Assembly (NCBI GenBank): GCA_029054485.1
Contig: JAIDFD010000029.1
Location: 1 to 21,060 of the forward strand
From: Clostridia bacterium
GTDB taxonomy: Bacteria > Bacillota > Clostridia > Christensenellales > Borkfalkiaceae
Direction of reading: 5' to 3'
Length of the DNA: 21,060 bases
The notes below the pieces were generated by a model. It was not told the origin of the DNA, searched no databases, and saw nothing but the letters and a program-made list of their open reading frames with translations. This document shows positions 7,275-14,809 of the stretch, in pieces (position 1 is the stretch's first letter; every line of letters starts with the position of its first letter). A program made the position numbers and the translations under genes.

Positions 7275-7901
7275 ATGGAAAAAAGAGCATACGACGTTCA
7301 CGCAAAACTGAACGGTGAAATTTCAATAAAGATAATACCGGGGCACTTTGCGACCAAGCACTCGCACGTCAGCCACTGCATAGATATGACGGGCGTAAAA
7401 TCCGAGCTTGGCGCGGCAAAGGCGGCGGCAAAGCTTTTGTCGGACGCGTTTACGTCCACGCCCGTGGATACGATAATCAGCCTTGAAAGAATGAAGATGA
7501 TAGGCGCGTTTATGGCGGACAACCTTTCGCACGCGGGCATAAATTTAAGGCACGAAATCGCGGTGATAACTCCCGAGCTTTCCGGCGATAAGATACTTTT
7601 GCGCGACAACTTTTTGCCCTATATAAAGAATAAGCGGGTGCTGCTTTTAACCGCTTCGGCTACCACCGGTCAGACCGTGCAAAGCGGTATTAACGGCATA
7701 AGCTACTACGGCGGCACGCCTGTGGGCGCTGCGGCTATCTTCGGCGGCGAGTTTGAGTGCTCCGTTCCGTTTGTAAGCCTTTTCGGCGTAGGCGACGTGG
7801 AAAACTACAGCTCGTTCGCACCCGTTGAGTGTCCGCTCTGCAAAAGGGGCGTAAAGGTCGACGCGGTTGTCAACTCATACGGATACAGTAAAATACTATA
7901 A
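7275..7901 (+). CDS. Orotate-phosphoribosyltransferase-like protein with degenerate PRPP loop
   Basis: 208 residues from ATG 7275, chosen because AAAGGGG (7261-7267) precedes it and the upstream in-frame codons lie in the promoter. The fold is that of a type I phosphoribosyltransferase: an alpha/beta core with a central hydrophobic strand and loop reading RVLLLTASATTGQTV (121-135), then a YYGG turn and a further strand PVGAAAIF. In catalytic enzymes the position of TAS is an acidic pair (DD or ED) that binds the ribose hydroxyls of PRPP; here the acids are absent while TTG is kept. The N-terminus has GHFATKHSHVSHCIDM (23-38), and a Cys pair, CPLC, lies at 186-189. From memory, Clostridia carry such proteins, usually labelled orotate phosphoribosyltransferase. 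No pyr genes are nearby, so true OPRT activity is doubtful; a PRPP- or nucleotide-sensing role is possible but unproven. Confidence 0.75.
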   Translation: MEKRAYDVHAKLNGEISIKIIPGHFATKHSHVSHCIDMTGVKSELGAAKAAAKLLSDAFTSTPVDTIISLERMKMIGAFMADNLSHAGINLRHEIAVITPELSGDKILLRDNFLPYIKNKRVLLLTASATTGQTVQSGINGISYYGGTPVGAAAIFGGEFECSVPFVSLFGVGDVENYSSFAPVECPLCKRGVKVDAVVNSYGYSKIL

Positions 7902-8040
7902 AATTCCGTGAGTTGCTGTGGTCGTAAAAACGCTTAACGGCGAAAATGAATTCCGCCTTAAAATACGCGGTAAAGTGCACTTCCCATAGGGAATCAAAAA
8001 CCGAATTTTTAAGAGTTACACTTTCAAACGATTTTAGAAA
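7902..8040. repeat. Repeat-like non-coding block left of the AT-rich gene
   Basis: About 140 bases without a convincing gene. It contains the short inverted repeat TTCCCATAGGGAA (7981-7993) and several sub-palindromic segments. A minus-strand frame crosses it but has no ribosome binding site and runs through the terminator, so I read the block as non-coding. Its character, unlike the tightly packed neighbours, suggests a dispersed intergenic repeat; whether copies exist elsewhere cannot be judged from this window. Confidence 0.4.
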
Positions 8041-8069
8041 GCTCTCGAACAACTTGTTCGAGAGCTTTT
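8038..8069. terminator. Intrinsic terminator, probably bidirectional
   Basis: GCTCTCGAAC (8041-8050), loop AACTT, GTTCGAGAGC (8056-8065), then TTTT; the stem extends with AAA (8038-8040) against the first Ts. It ends transcription from the PRTase-like gene and, read on the other strand, is followed by TTTCTAAAAT, so it can also stop the convergent gene 8130-9068. Confidence 0.88.
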
Positions 8070-8129
8070 AACTACTTATTATTAGAAAGGTAAATGAAAT
8101 TTATCGTCCCTGCCGTATCTAAAAAATCA

Positions 8130-9068
8130 TTATGAATTTCTTTCGTTGATCTCATCAATAATTTTAAATATTAAGTCTTGTTTTGACGGAATTTCATTTC
8201 CGTCCTCGTACATATGGAAAAAGTAACCCTCATCCTCAAGCTTGACTATATGCGTGTAAGAAGCCCACTTCTTATACAATAATACTTTAAAAACGTCTAT
8301 TAAAAAAGGCTCGATTTGAAATTGCGGGTTTTTCTTACTTAAACTCTCTAAACCGTATGTTTTGATTTCGTCATATAATTTTTTAGCCGTTTTCGTAAAC
8401 TTAACGTCGTCCTCTTGCGACATAACAAAGTGCATTTGTTCTTCTCTTTTTTTACGCTGCTTCGCTTTTAACTCGGTTATAAGCTCGGCGTTACGTTCTT
8501 CATTATAGCATTTCTTATTGCTTAACTCTTTAACGAATTTTGGTGAAAAGAAGTTATTGTTATAATAAATAGCGGTAAGCCCCAACTTTGCGGCAAGCTT
8601 TTCGAACTTAGTTAAGTTAAACTTTTTATCACACTTAAACATACAAATCAAAAATTTATCGACACTACCGTCATCGATATAGATAGGATAAATATCTTTT
8701 GATTTGAGCTGTATCTCGCCGCACATATCACGGATCAAATAGCAAATATCTTTTGCGTATTCAAACCTTTCGGCGTCAAACTTTTTTATCTCTTCCTTAT
8801 AGTATTTACCAAACTGCCCGAATCGTCCGCTTTGAAATTGCTCGAAAACCTTGATACTGTCTAACGTATCTTGACGGCTGTCTATCAAAACAATCTCGTT
8901 ATTTTGAGCAAGAAAATAAGCCCAATCAAGGCTCTTTATCTTTTCCTCGTCTATTTGCGAAAACAAGTACTCATTACCGTTTTTATCGGTAATAGTGCAA
9001 TGTGCATATTGTTCAAAATCTATATTGATTTTTTCCAAGAATAACTTGAACTTTTTAATATAATTCAT
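8130..9068 (-). CDS. AT-rich orphan protein of unknown function (312 aa)
   Basis: I do not recognise this protein. The ATG at 9068 is preceded by an AGGTG-type site about 10 bases upstream and a good promoter (9131-9159), so it should be expressed. It is cytosolic, with no signal peptide or membrane helix, and rich in Lys, Glu, Phe, Tyr and Asn. Residues 1-20 and 90-120 look helical; 45-65 (WAYFLAQNNEIVLIDSRQD) alternate hydrophobically; 190-215 (ERNAELITELKAKQRKKREE) is a charged helix or short coiled coil; 250-312 has a hydrophobic strand-helix pattern ending KIIDEINERN. No catalytic motif stands out. Base composition is far below its neighbours (18/60 and 16/60 GC in two sampled lines), and it is transcribed against the surrounding core genes with repeat-like DNA on both sides. 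Together this indicates horizontal acquisition. Defence, phage-derived or stress roles are all possible; none is supported directly. Confidence 0.8.
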   Translation of the reverse strand: MNYIKKFKLFLEKINIDFEQYAHCTITDKNGNEYLFSQIDEEKIKSLDWAYFLAQNNEIVLIDSRQDTLDSIKVFEQFQSGRFGQFGKYYKEEIKKFDAERFEYAKDICYLIRDMCGEIQLKSKDIYPIYIDDGSVDKFLICMFKCDKKFNLTKFEKLAAKLGLTAIYYNNNFFSPKFVKELSNKKCYNEERNAELITELKAKQRKKREEQMHFVMSQEDDVKFTKTAKKLYDEIKTYGLESLSKKNPQFQIEPFLIDVFKVLLYKKWASYTHIVKLEDEGYFFHMYEDGNEIPSKQDLIFKIIDEINERNS

Positions 9069-9130
9069 TTACCGAAACACCTGTCTTGCAAATATTATGA
9101 TTGAGTTAAATCACTGTTTACCGTACAATT

Positions 9131-9159
9131 ATTATACTATAAATATGAAAGAATAGCAA
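9131..9159 (-). promoter_or_regulatory. Sigma-A-type promoter for the AT-rich orphan gene
   Basis: On the minus strand: -35 TTGCTA (complement of 9154-9159, four of six), 17-bp spacer, -10 TATAAT (complement of 9131-9136, perfect). The predicted leader before the ATG at 9068 is about 55 bases and holds no obvious structure. Confidence 0.8.
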
Positions 9160-9174
9160 CTGATTAAATTTTGT

Positions 9175-9330
9175 AGGATATCAAAAGAATATCCTTATCT
9201 CATCGGGCTACAAGTAGCCCGGTTCGTCCACAAAGAAAGATGCGGCTTGATGACCATCTGTTTTCTTGAAATTCCTATGGTTACGGTAAAGCGGAACGCT
9301 TTTTGTGAAAATTGCGACACACCCCCTAAA
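9175..9330. repeat. Hairpin-bearing, repeat-like non-coding block right of the AT-rich gene
   Basis: Part of the 362-base gap between the orphan gene and rplS. It contains AGGATAT/ATATCCT (9175-9181 with 9189-9195), then the stronger CGGGCTAC/GTAGCCCG pair (9204-9211 with 9214-9221), and a short terminator-like AAAGCG-GAA-CGCTTT plus TT (9288-9304). A minus-strand frame stays open for about 37 codons here but has no start codon or ribosome binding site. The pattern resembles REP-like dispersed intergenic repeats; copy number elsewhere is unknown. Confidence 0.4.
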
Positions 9331-9335
9331 ATGAG

Positions 9336-9364
9336 TTGATTTTTAAAATTTAATCTGTTATTAT
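9336..9364 (+). promoter_or_regulatory. Sigma-A-type promoter of rplS
   Basis: -35 TTGATT (9336-9341, four of six), 17-bp spacer, -10 TATTAT (9359-9364, one mismatch). The start site is expected near 9371, giving a leader of about 60 bases that appears structured. Confidence 0.75.
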
Positions 9365-9370
9365 AAGAAC

Positions 9371-9430
9371 ACTTCGGGCGGTCCTCTGCTAAAAAAGTTT
9401 TGGCACGAACGTCTCAATGGGAGGTAAGAA
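9371..9430 (+). promoter_or_regulatory. Probable L19 ribosomal leader (autoregulatory 5' UTR of rplS)
   Basis: The leader contains an 8-bp hairpin: TGCTAAAA (9387-9394), loop AAG, TTTTGGCA (9398-9405), with one G-U pair. Immediately before it, CCTC (9383-9386) is complementary to GAGG (9421-9424), the core of the rplS ribosome binding site, so the leader could form a pseudoknot-like fold that hides the site. L19 leaders that mediate feedback by bL19 are known in Firmicutes (Rfam L19_leader). The assignment rests on position and compact pairing, not on a covariance-model hit. Confidence 0.5.
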
Positions 9431-9775
9431 ATGAAAAATCTTGTAGAAGCTATTGAAAAAGAAGAAATGAAAAAGGAAGTCCCCTCGTTCAACGTGGGCG
9501 ACACCGTTAAAGTAGGCTTCAAGGTTATCGAAGGTACGAAGGAAAGAATCCAGAACTTCGAGGGCGTCGTAATCGCTAAAAAGCACGGCGGCATAAGAGA
9601 AAGCTTCACGGTACGCAGACTTTCGTTCGGCGTAGGCGTTGAAAGAACTTTCCCCCTTCACTCACCCAAGATTGCGTCTATTACCGTTGTAAGAAAGGGC
9701 AAGGTCAGAAGGGCTAAACTTTACTACCTGCGCGGACTTACCGGCAAGGCTGCAAAAATTGCGGAAGTTAAATAA
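9431..9775 (+). CDS. rplS: 50S ribosomal protein bL19
   Basis: Ribosomal protein at the 30S-50S interface. 114 residues, the normal length. The family segments are [16 protein letters not shown] (20-35), [17 protein letters not shown], the [20 protein letters not shown] stretch and the basic end [26 protein letters not shown] at 9419-9424 lies 6 bases from the ATG. In Bacillus this gene directly follows trmD; here it is about 4 kb downstream with its own promoter, leader and terminator, separated by rbgA, rnhB, yraN, the PRTase-like gene and the AT-rich orphan. Confidence 0.98.
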   Translation: MKNLVEAIEKEEMKKEVPSFNVGDTVKVGFKVIEGTKERIQNFEGVVIAKKHGGIRESFTVRRLSFGVGVERTFPLHSPKIASITVVRKGKVRRAKLYYLRGLTGKAAKIAEVK

Positions 9776-9781
9776 GTTTAA

Positions 9782-9814
9782 AAAAGCTCCTGCCACGTTC
9801 GGCGGGAGCTTTTG
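9782..9814 (+). terminator. Intrinsic terminator after rplS
   Basis: AAAAGCTCCTGCC (9782-9794), loop ACGTTC, GGCGGGAGCTTTT (9801-9813): a 13-bp stem with one T-G pair whose 3' arm supplies the T-run. It isolates rplS from comM, although comM starts only 30 bases later and no promoter is evident between them, so some read-through is likely. Confidence 0.88.
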
Positions 9815-9843
9815 TATTTGAAAAAAAATAAGGAAATATACAA

Positions 9844-11370
9844 ATGTTATCAAAAGTTACAAGCTTTGCGCTTAACGGTCTTGAGGGTGTTGCCGTAGAG
9901 ATAGAGACCGACATAAACAAGGGTATCGTTTCATACGACTTGGTCGGGCTTCCGGACGCGGCGGTGAAAGAGAGCAAGGAAAGAGTGCGCTCGGCAATCA
10001 AAAACAGCGCGCTGTATTTCCCCGTAAACAAAATCACGATAAACCTCGCGCCCGCCGACCTGAAAAAAGAGGGCTCGCACTACGACCTGCCTCTTGCCGT
10101 TTCCATACTCAAAGCGAGCGGACAGATTGAGTGCGAAACGGACGGCATAGTCTTTTTGGGCGAGCTTGCCCTCGACGGCGCACTGCGCGCGGTTACCGGG
10201 ATTTTGCCTGTGCTGATTTCGGCAAAGGCAAAGGGTTTTACAAAATTCATTATCCCCGCAGGCAATGCAAACGAGGCGAGCTATATCGAGGGCACCGAGG
10301 TCTATGCGCTCAAATCCCTGCGCGAGGCGGCGGACTTTTTAACGGGCGAAAGGCTTTTTAAGCCCGTTCAGCAGAGAAGCTTCCAGTCGGCGAAGAGCCT
10401 TGTAAACTACGACTACGATTTATCCCTCGTCAAGGGTCAAAAGGTGGCTAAACGCGCGCTTGAAATAGCGGTAGCGGGCGGGCACAACATTCTTTTATAC
10501 GGCCCTCCCGGAACGGGCAAGACCCTGCTTGCAAGGTGCATACCCACAATTATGCCCGATATGACGTTTGAAGAGTCGCTGGAAGTTACCAAAATCCATT
10601 CGGTTTCGGGCGAGCTTTCGGAAGAGGGTATAGTGCTTTTACGCCCCTTCCGCACGCCCCACCACACCGCAACTACCGTGTCGCTCTGCGGCGGCGGAAA
10701 CAGCAAAATACGCGCGGGCGAAATTTCAAAGGCGAATAAGGGCGTGCTGTTTTTGGACGAGCTGCCCGAGTACACGCGGCACGCGCTTGAAAGTCTGAGA
10801 CAGCCGTTGGAAGATAAAGTTATCACCGTAACGCGAGCGGGCGGCGCGGTCACGTTCCCTGCGGACTTTATACTGTGCGCGAGTATGAACCCCTGCCCCT
10901 GCGGGAACTACGGCTCGGCAAACCTCACCTGCACCTGCACTCCCGCGCAGATACATAAGTACAGGAACAAGGTTTCTGGTCCCCTTTTGGACAGAATAGA
11001 TTTGCAGGTGGAAGTGGACGGAATGAAGTACGAGGATTTTTCGTCCGATACGGTTGAAGAGGACAGCGCGACCGTAAAGCGCAGGGTAGAGCTTGCCCGC
11101 GCGATACAGCGTGAGAGATTTTCGGACGAAAGCGTAAAAGTAAACTCCAATATGGGCGAAAAGCAGCTTAAAAAATACTGCCGTCTTTCAAAGGAGTGCG
11201 ACGAGGTTTTACAGCAGGCGTACGAGGCGTTGCACCTCTCCGCGCGCGGCAGAGCGAGAATTATCAAGGTTGCAAGGACGATTGCCGACCTTGCCGCCTC
11301 GCCCGAAATTTTACCCGACCACATTTTGGAGGCGGCTTCTTACAGAAGCTACGACGCGGGTTCGGTTTAA
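9844..11370 (+). CDS. comM: YifB/ComM family Mg-chelatase-like AAA+ ATPase
   Basis: 508 residues, normal length. In Vibrio and related bacteria ComM is a hexameric branch-migration helicase that extends integration of transforming DNA; the Firmicute orthologues are less studied. The N-terminal Lon-like (ChlI) domain covers about 20-165 (GLPDAAVKESKERVRSAI near 35-52). The AAA+ core follows: Walker A GPPGTGKT (220-227), Walker B VLFLDELPE (301-309), and the sensor/Cys region CASMNPCPCGN (345-355) with CTC downstream (363-365), then SGPLLDRIDL (378-387) with the arginine of the subunit interface. The C-terminal domain ends HILEAASYR. AAGGAAA (9830-9836) precedes the ATG. dprA begins 3 bases after the stop, so the two are co-transcribed, linking it to DNA uptake. 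Confidence 0.95.
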   Translation: MLSKVTSFALNGLEGVAVEIETDINKGIVSYDLVGLPDAAVKESKERVRSAIKNSALYFPVNKITINLAPADLKKEGSHYDLPLAVSILKASGQIECETDGIVFLGELALDGALRAVTGILPVLISAKAKGFTKFIIPAGNANEASYIEGTEVYALKSLREAADFLTGERLFKPVQQRSFQSAKSLVNYDYDLSLVKGQKVAKRALEIAVAGGHNILLYGPPGTGKTLLARCIPTIMPDMTFEESLEVTKIHSVSGELSEEGIVLLRPFRTPHHTATTVSLCGGGNSKIRAGEISKANKGVLFLDELPEYTRHALESLRQPLEDKVITVTRAGGAVTFPADFILCASMNPCPCGNYGSANLTCTCTPAQIHKYRNKVSGPLLDRIDLQVEVDGMKYEDFSSDTVEEDSATVKRRVELARAIQRERFSDESVKVNSNMGEKQLKKYCRLSKECDEVLQQAYEALHLSARGRARIIKVARTIADLAASPEILPDHILEAASYRSYDAGSV

Positions 11371-11373
11371 AAT

Positions 11374-12444
11374 ATGTATACTGAAAGAGAAATTAATTTA
11401 ATAACTTTTTGCGCGCTCGACGGAATAAGTTATAACTGCATACACGAGGTATGCCGCGAGCTTAATAAGGATAAGCCCGATTATAAAAGAATTGAGAGCG
11501 TACTGATTAAAAGTCTTTCGGCGGGCGTATATAATAAATTGAAAGCGCAGTATAACGACCCGACGTTCCGCGCCGAAGTTTTGAAAAAGCTGGATAAAAA
11601 GGGGATAACCTGCGTAACGGTTTACTCCGAAAATTATCCCGAACTTTTAAAAGAGATCGATGACCCGCCTCTTGTATTGTACTGCAAAGGCAGGGTTGAA
11701 CTTTTAAAAACCAAGTGCTTTGCCGTGGTCGGCTCGCGCAGGTGTCCCGTCAAAGCTCTTGCCGATACCAAAAAAATTTCGTTCGAAATCTCGCAGGTGT
11801 TCACCGTTGTTTCGGGTATAGCCGAGGGTGCGGACGCGGCGGCGGTGGACGGCGCGCTGAAAACTGGCAACGTAATTTGCGTGCTTGCCTACGGGTTCAA
11901 CTATATCTACCCTACGATGAACGCGCAGCTGCTTAAATCGGTGGAAAGCAAGGGACTTGTAATAACCGAATACCCGCCTGAGACGCCGCCCAAAATTTAT
12001 CAGTTTCCCGTCCGCAACAGAATTATTGCGGGAATAAGTCTGGGAGCATTGGTCGTTTCCGCGGCTAAAAAGAGCGGCGCGCTAATCACCGCCGACCTTG
12101 CCGTGGATAACGGCAGGGAAGTCTTTGCTTTTCCCTATTACCGGGGAACGGCGGCGGGCGAAGGGTGCAACTCGCTTATAAAACAAGGCGCACATCTTGC
12201 GGAAAATATACTTGACATTTTAAAAGAGTTTGGGTTAGACTTATCCTTGCCGAAAGAGGAAGAGTTACAAGGCGATGAGCTCGCGGTGTATAATCTTCTT
12301 TGCGAAGAGGGCGATTTGTATATGCCCGTAATCGCCGACAAACTCAAAAAACAGGTCTATCAGATTTTGACCGTAATTTCGAAACTGGAATTAAAGGGCA
12401 AGGTAGTAAGGCTTGGCGGAAACGCGTTTTCCGCAATTAAGTAA
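11374..12444 (+). CDS. dprA: DNA processing protein DprA (Smf)
   Basis: Binds incoming single-stranded DNA and loads RecA during natural transformation. 356 residues. A SAM-like N-terminal part covers about 1-70. The Rossmann core has CFAVVGSRRC (115-124), VVSGIAEGADAAA (145-157), LAYGFNYIYP (171-180), QFPVRNRIIAGIS (210-222) and SGALITADLAVDNGREVFAFP (234-254). A winged-helix domain follows at about 295-356, the version present in many Clostridia. The start ATG is 3 bases after comM; no strong ribosome binding site is visible (GGGTTCGG is the nearest), so translation likely depends on coupling to comM. topA follows after 25 bases. dprA is widespread, so its presence alone does not prove competence. 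Confidence 0.96.
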   Translation: MYTEREINLITFCALDGISYNCIHEVCRELNKDKPDYKRIESVLIKSLSAGVYNKLKAQYNDPTFRAEVLKKLDKKGITCVTVYSENYPELLKEIDDPPLVLYCKGRVELLKTKCFAVVGSRRCPVKALADTKKISFEISQVFTVVSGIAEGADAAAVDGALKTGNVICVLAYGFNYIYPTMNAQLLKSVESKGLVITEYPPETPPKIYQFPVRNRIIAGISLGALVVSAAKKSGALITADLAVDNGREVFAFPYYRGTAAGEGCNSLIKQGAHLAENILDILKEFGLDLSLPKEEELQGDELAVYNLLCEEGDLYMPVIADKLKKQVYQILTVISKLELKGKVVRLGGNAFSAIK

Positions 12445-12469
12445 GTAAAAGTTTTTTAAAGGTACTAAT

Positions 12470-14809
12470 ATGGATCTTATAATAGTTGAGTCGCCGTCAA
12501 AGGCAAAAACCATTTCAAAGTATTTAAAGGGTAAGTACAAGGTCGACGCGTCGAGCGGACACGTCCGCGATTTGCCCGAGAAAACCATCGGCGTGAGCAT
12601 TACCAACAATTTCGAGCCGAAGTACGTTGTAAGCCCCGGCAAAAAGGAAACTATAGAGCGGCTTGCGCAGGAGGCAAAAAAAGCCGACCGCGTTTACCTT
12701 GCAACCGACCCCGACAGAGAGGGCGAGGCGATCAGCTGGCATTTGCAGACAGTTTTGGGACTTGACAAAGAGGGCGAAAACCGCATAGAGTTCAATGAAA
12801 TTTCCCCCTCGGCGGTGCAGAAAGCTTTGACCCAGCCCAGAAAAATCAACTACAACCTCGTGGACGCCCAGCAGGCGCGCAGGGTTTTGGACAGACTTGT
12901 GGGCTACAAGCTTTCGCCCCTTTTGAACAACCGCATACAAAACGGTCTTTCGGCGGGCAGAGTTCAGTCCGTTGCGCTCCGTCTTATCGTAGACAGGGAA
13001 CGGGAAATTACGGCGTTCGTGCCCGAAGAGTACTGGACTTTCGCCGCAATGTTGCAGGACGTCAAAAAGGAATATGCGCCCTTTAAGGCAACCTATCAGC
13101 TTAAAAAGAACGGCGAAAGCGTAGGCAAAGAGCTTGCCGAAGAGGTTGAAAACAAGTTAAAGAACGCAACCTTTACGGTAACAAAGGTCAAAAAAGGTGT
13201 TGCAAAACAGCACGCGCCCGCGCCGTTTACGACTTCGGGCTTACAGCAGGACGCTTCAAACAAATTCGGAATGACCTCGCCCGAAACAATGCTTATAGCC
13301 CAGCACCTTTACGAAGGTATGGATTTGGGCGGCGACCATATCGCGCTTATCACATATATCAGAACGGACTCGGTACGAGTTTCGCAGGACGCGCAGAAAG
13401 CCGCGCTCGAACATATAGAAAAGCATTACGGCAAAGAGTATGTGCCTGCAAAGCCCAACTATTACGCAACCAAAAAGGGCGCGCAGGACGCGCACGAGGC
13501 TATCCGCCCCATTAATCTGGAAATAACCCCTGCAAGCGTAAGGGGAAAGCTGGATAAAAAACACTTCAATATTTACAAGCTTATATACGACAGGTTCGTT
13601 GCTTCGCAGATGGCGGAGGCGCAGTACAACACCATGCAGATAGAGTGCGGAGCCGCGGACTATACCTTTAAGGCGAGCGGAAGGGCGTTGCTGTTTGCGG
13701 GCTATACAAAGGCTTATCAGGACGCGCCCAAGGAAAAAGAGGACGATGAGGAGAGCGCGGGGCTGTTCCCGCCTTTGAACGAGGGAGACGAACTTCTATT
13801 GAACTCGCTCTCAAAGGAGCAGAAATTCACACGTCCGCCTTCGAGATATACGGACGCTTCCCTCGTTAAGGCAATGGAAGAAAAGGGAATAGGCAGACCT
13901 TCTACCTATGCTTCGATAATTTCGGTGCTTACAAAAAGGCGCTACGTCGTAAAGGACGGTAAATATATGGTCCCCACAGACGTTGCCTATAAAATAACCG
14001 ATATGCTCGTGCAGTACTTTACCGACATTATGGACGTGGGCTTTACCGCGCATATGGAGGACGAACTGGACAAAATAGAGGACGGCGGCGTTGACTGGCA
14101 CAAGATTATAGCGGACTTTTATCCCGGTTTTGCGGAAAAACTTAAAACCGCTTCAACGGACGGCGATGAGCCCACCGACGTAAAGTGTGAAAAGTGCGGA
14201 AGCAATATGATAAGAAGAATAGGCAAGTACGGCAAGTATCTCGCATGCTCTAATTATCCCGCCTGCTCTAATATCGTAAGCGAAAGCGTGAACGAAATTT
14301 CGGAAATGCGCTGTCCCAAGTGCGGCGCTAATATGCTTGTCAAAAGCGGTAAATTCGGCAAATTCCTTGCCTGCCCCAACTATCCCGAGTGTTCGGCAAT
14401 TTTGCCCGTAGACGCGAAAGTAACTCAGGAAAAGTGCCTTGAATGCGGCGCGGAAAATATGATTTTGAAGAAGGGCAGATACGGCTCGTTCCTCGAATGT
14501 TTCAAGTGCGGGGCGCGCCGTCCGACCGCAAGCGCGGAGGACGCCGCCGCCAGATTCGACGGCATTTGTCCCGACTGCGGCAAGCCCATGCTCCGCCGCC
14601 GTTCCAAAACGGGCAAAATCTTCTACGGCTGTACGGGCTATCCCGAATGTAAATTTTTAAGCTGGGATATAACCACGGGCGGAAAGTGCCCCAAGTGCAA
14701 CTCTTATTTGATTCAGCGCGGCGAAAAAATAAAGTGTTCTTCCAAGGACTGCGACTACTCGGTAGCCGCGCCCAAAGAGGAAAAGCCCGAAAGCGGCAAT
14801 GAAAATTAA
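12470..14809 (+). CDS. topA: DNA topoisomerase I (type IA)
   Basis: Relaxes negative supercoils by cutting one strand through a 5'-phosphotyrosine link. 779 residues. The TOPRIM domain begins LIIVESPSKAKT with E7, and the Mg-binding acids are D80, D82 and E84 in ATDPDREGE. The catalytic tyrosine is Y296 in LITYIRTDSVRVS. The lid and gate continue through NGLSAGRVQSVALRL (158-172). From about 570 the protein carries five Cys-rich zinc-ribbon-like modules (CEKCG, CPKCG, CLECG, CPDCG, CPKCN), four with the K-x-G-x-F/Y spacing typical of the family. The second half of the fifth has CSSKDC. AAAGGT (about 12459-12464) precedes the ATG. It overlaps trmFO by 11 bases; dprA-topA-trmFO is the classic Firmicute order. 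Confidence 0.98.
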   Translation: MDLIIVESPSKAKTISKYLKGKYKVDASSGHVRDLPEKTIGVSITNNFEPKYVVSPGKKETIERLAQEAKKADRVYLATDPDREGEAISWHLQTVLGLDKEGENRIEFNEISPSAVQKALTQPRKINYNLVDAQQARRVLDRLVGYKLSPLLNNRIQNGLSAGRVQSVALRLIVDREREITAFVPEEYWTFAAMLQDVKKEYAPFKATYQLKKNGESVGKELAEEVENKLKNATFTVTKVKKGVAKQHAPAPFTTSGLQQDASNKFGMTSPETMLIAQHLYEGMDLGGDHIALITYIRTDSVRVSQDAQKAALEHIEKHYGKEYVPAKPNYYATKKGAQDAHEAIRPINLEITPASVRGKLDKKHFNIYKLIYDRFVASQMAEAQYNTMQIECGAADYTFKASGRALLFAGYTKAYQDAPKEKEDDEESAGLFPPLNEGDELLLNSLSKEQKFTRPPSRYTDASLVKAMEEKGIGRPSTYASIISVLTKRRYVVKDGKYMVPTDVAYKITDMLVQYFTDIMDVGFTAHMEDELDKIEDGGVDWHKIIADFYPGFAEKLKTASTDGDEPTDVKCEKCGSNMIRRIGKYGKYLACSNYPACSNIVSESVNEISEMRCPKCGANMLVKSGKFGKFLACPNYPECSAILPVDAKVTQEKCLECGAENMILKKGRYGSFLECFKCGARRPTASAEDAAARFDGICPDCGKPMLRRRSKTGKIFYGCTGYPECKFLSWDITTGGKCPKCNSYLIQRGEKIKCSSKDCDYSVAAPKEEKPESGNEN

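Noticed and set aside
7870..8052. 60-codon minus-strand frame after the PRTase-like gene
   Set aside because: No ribosome binding site, runs through the terminator stem and overlaps the PRTase-like 3' end; likely a frame through repeat-like DNA.
9232..9304. Small non-coding RNA gene ending at the AAAGCG/CGCTTT mini-terminator
   Set aside because: No promoter precedes it on the plus strand and the stem is only 6 bp; kept within the repeat-like block instead.
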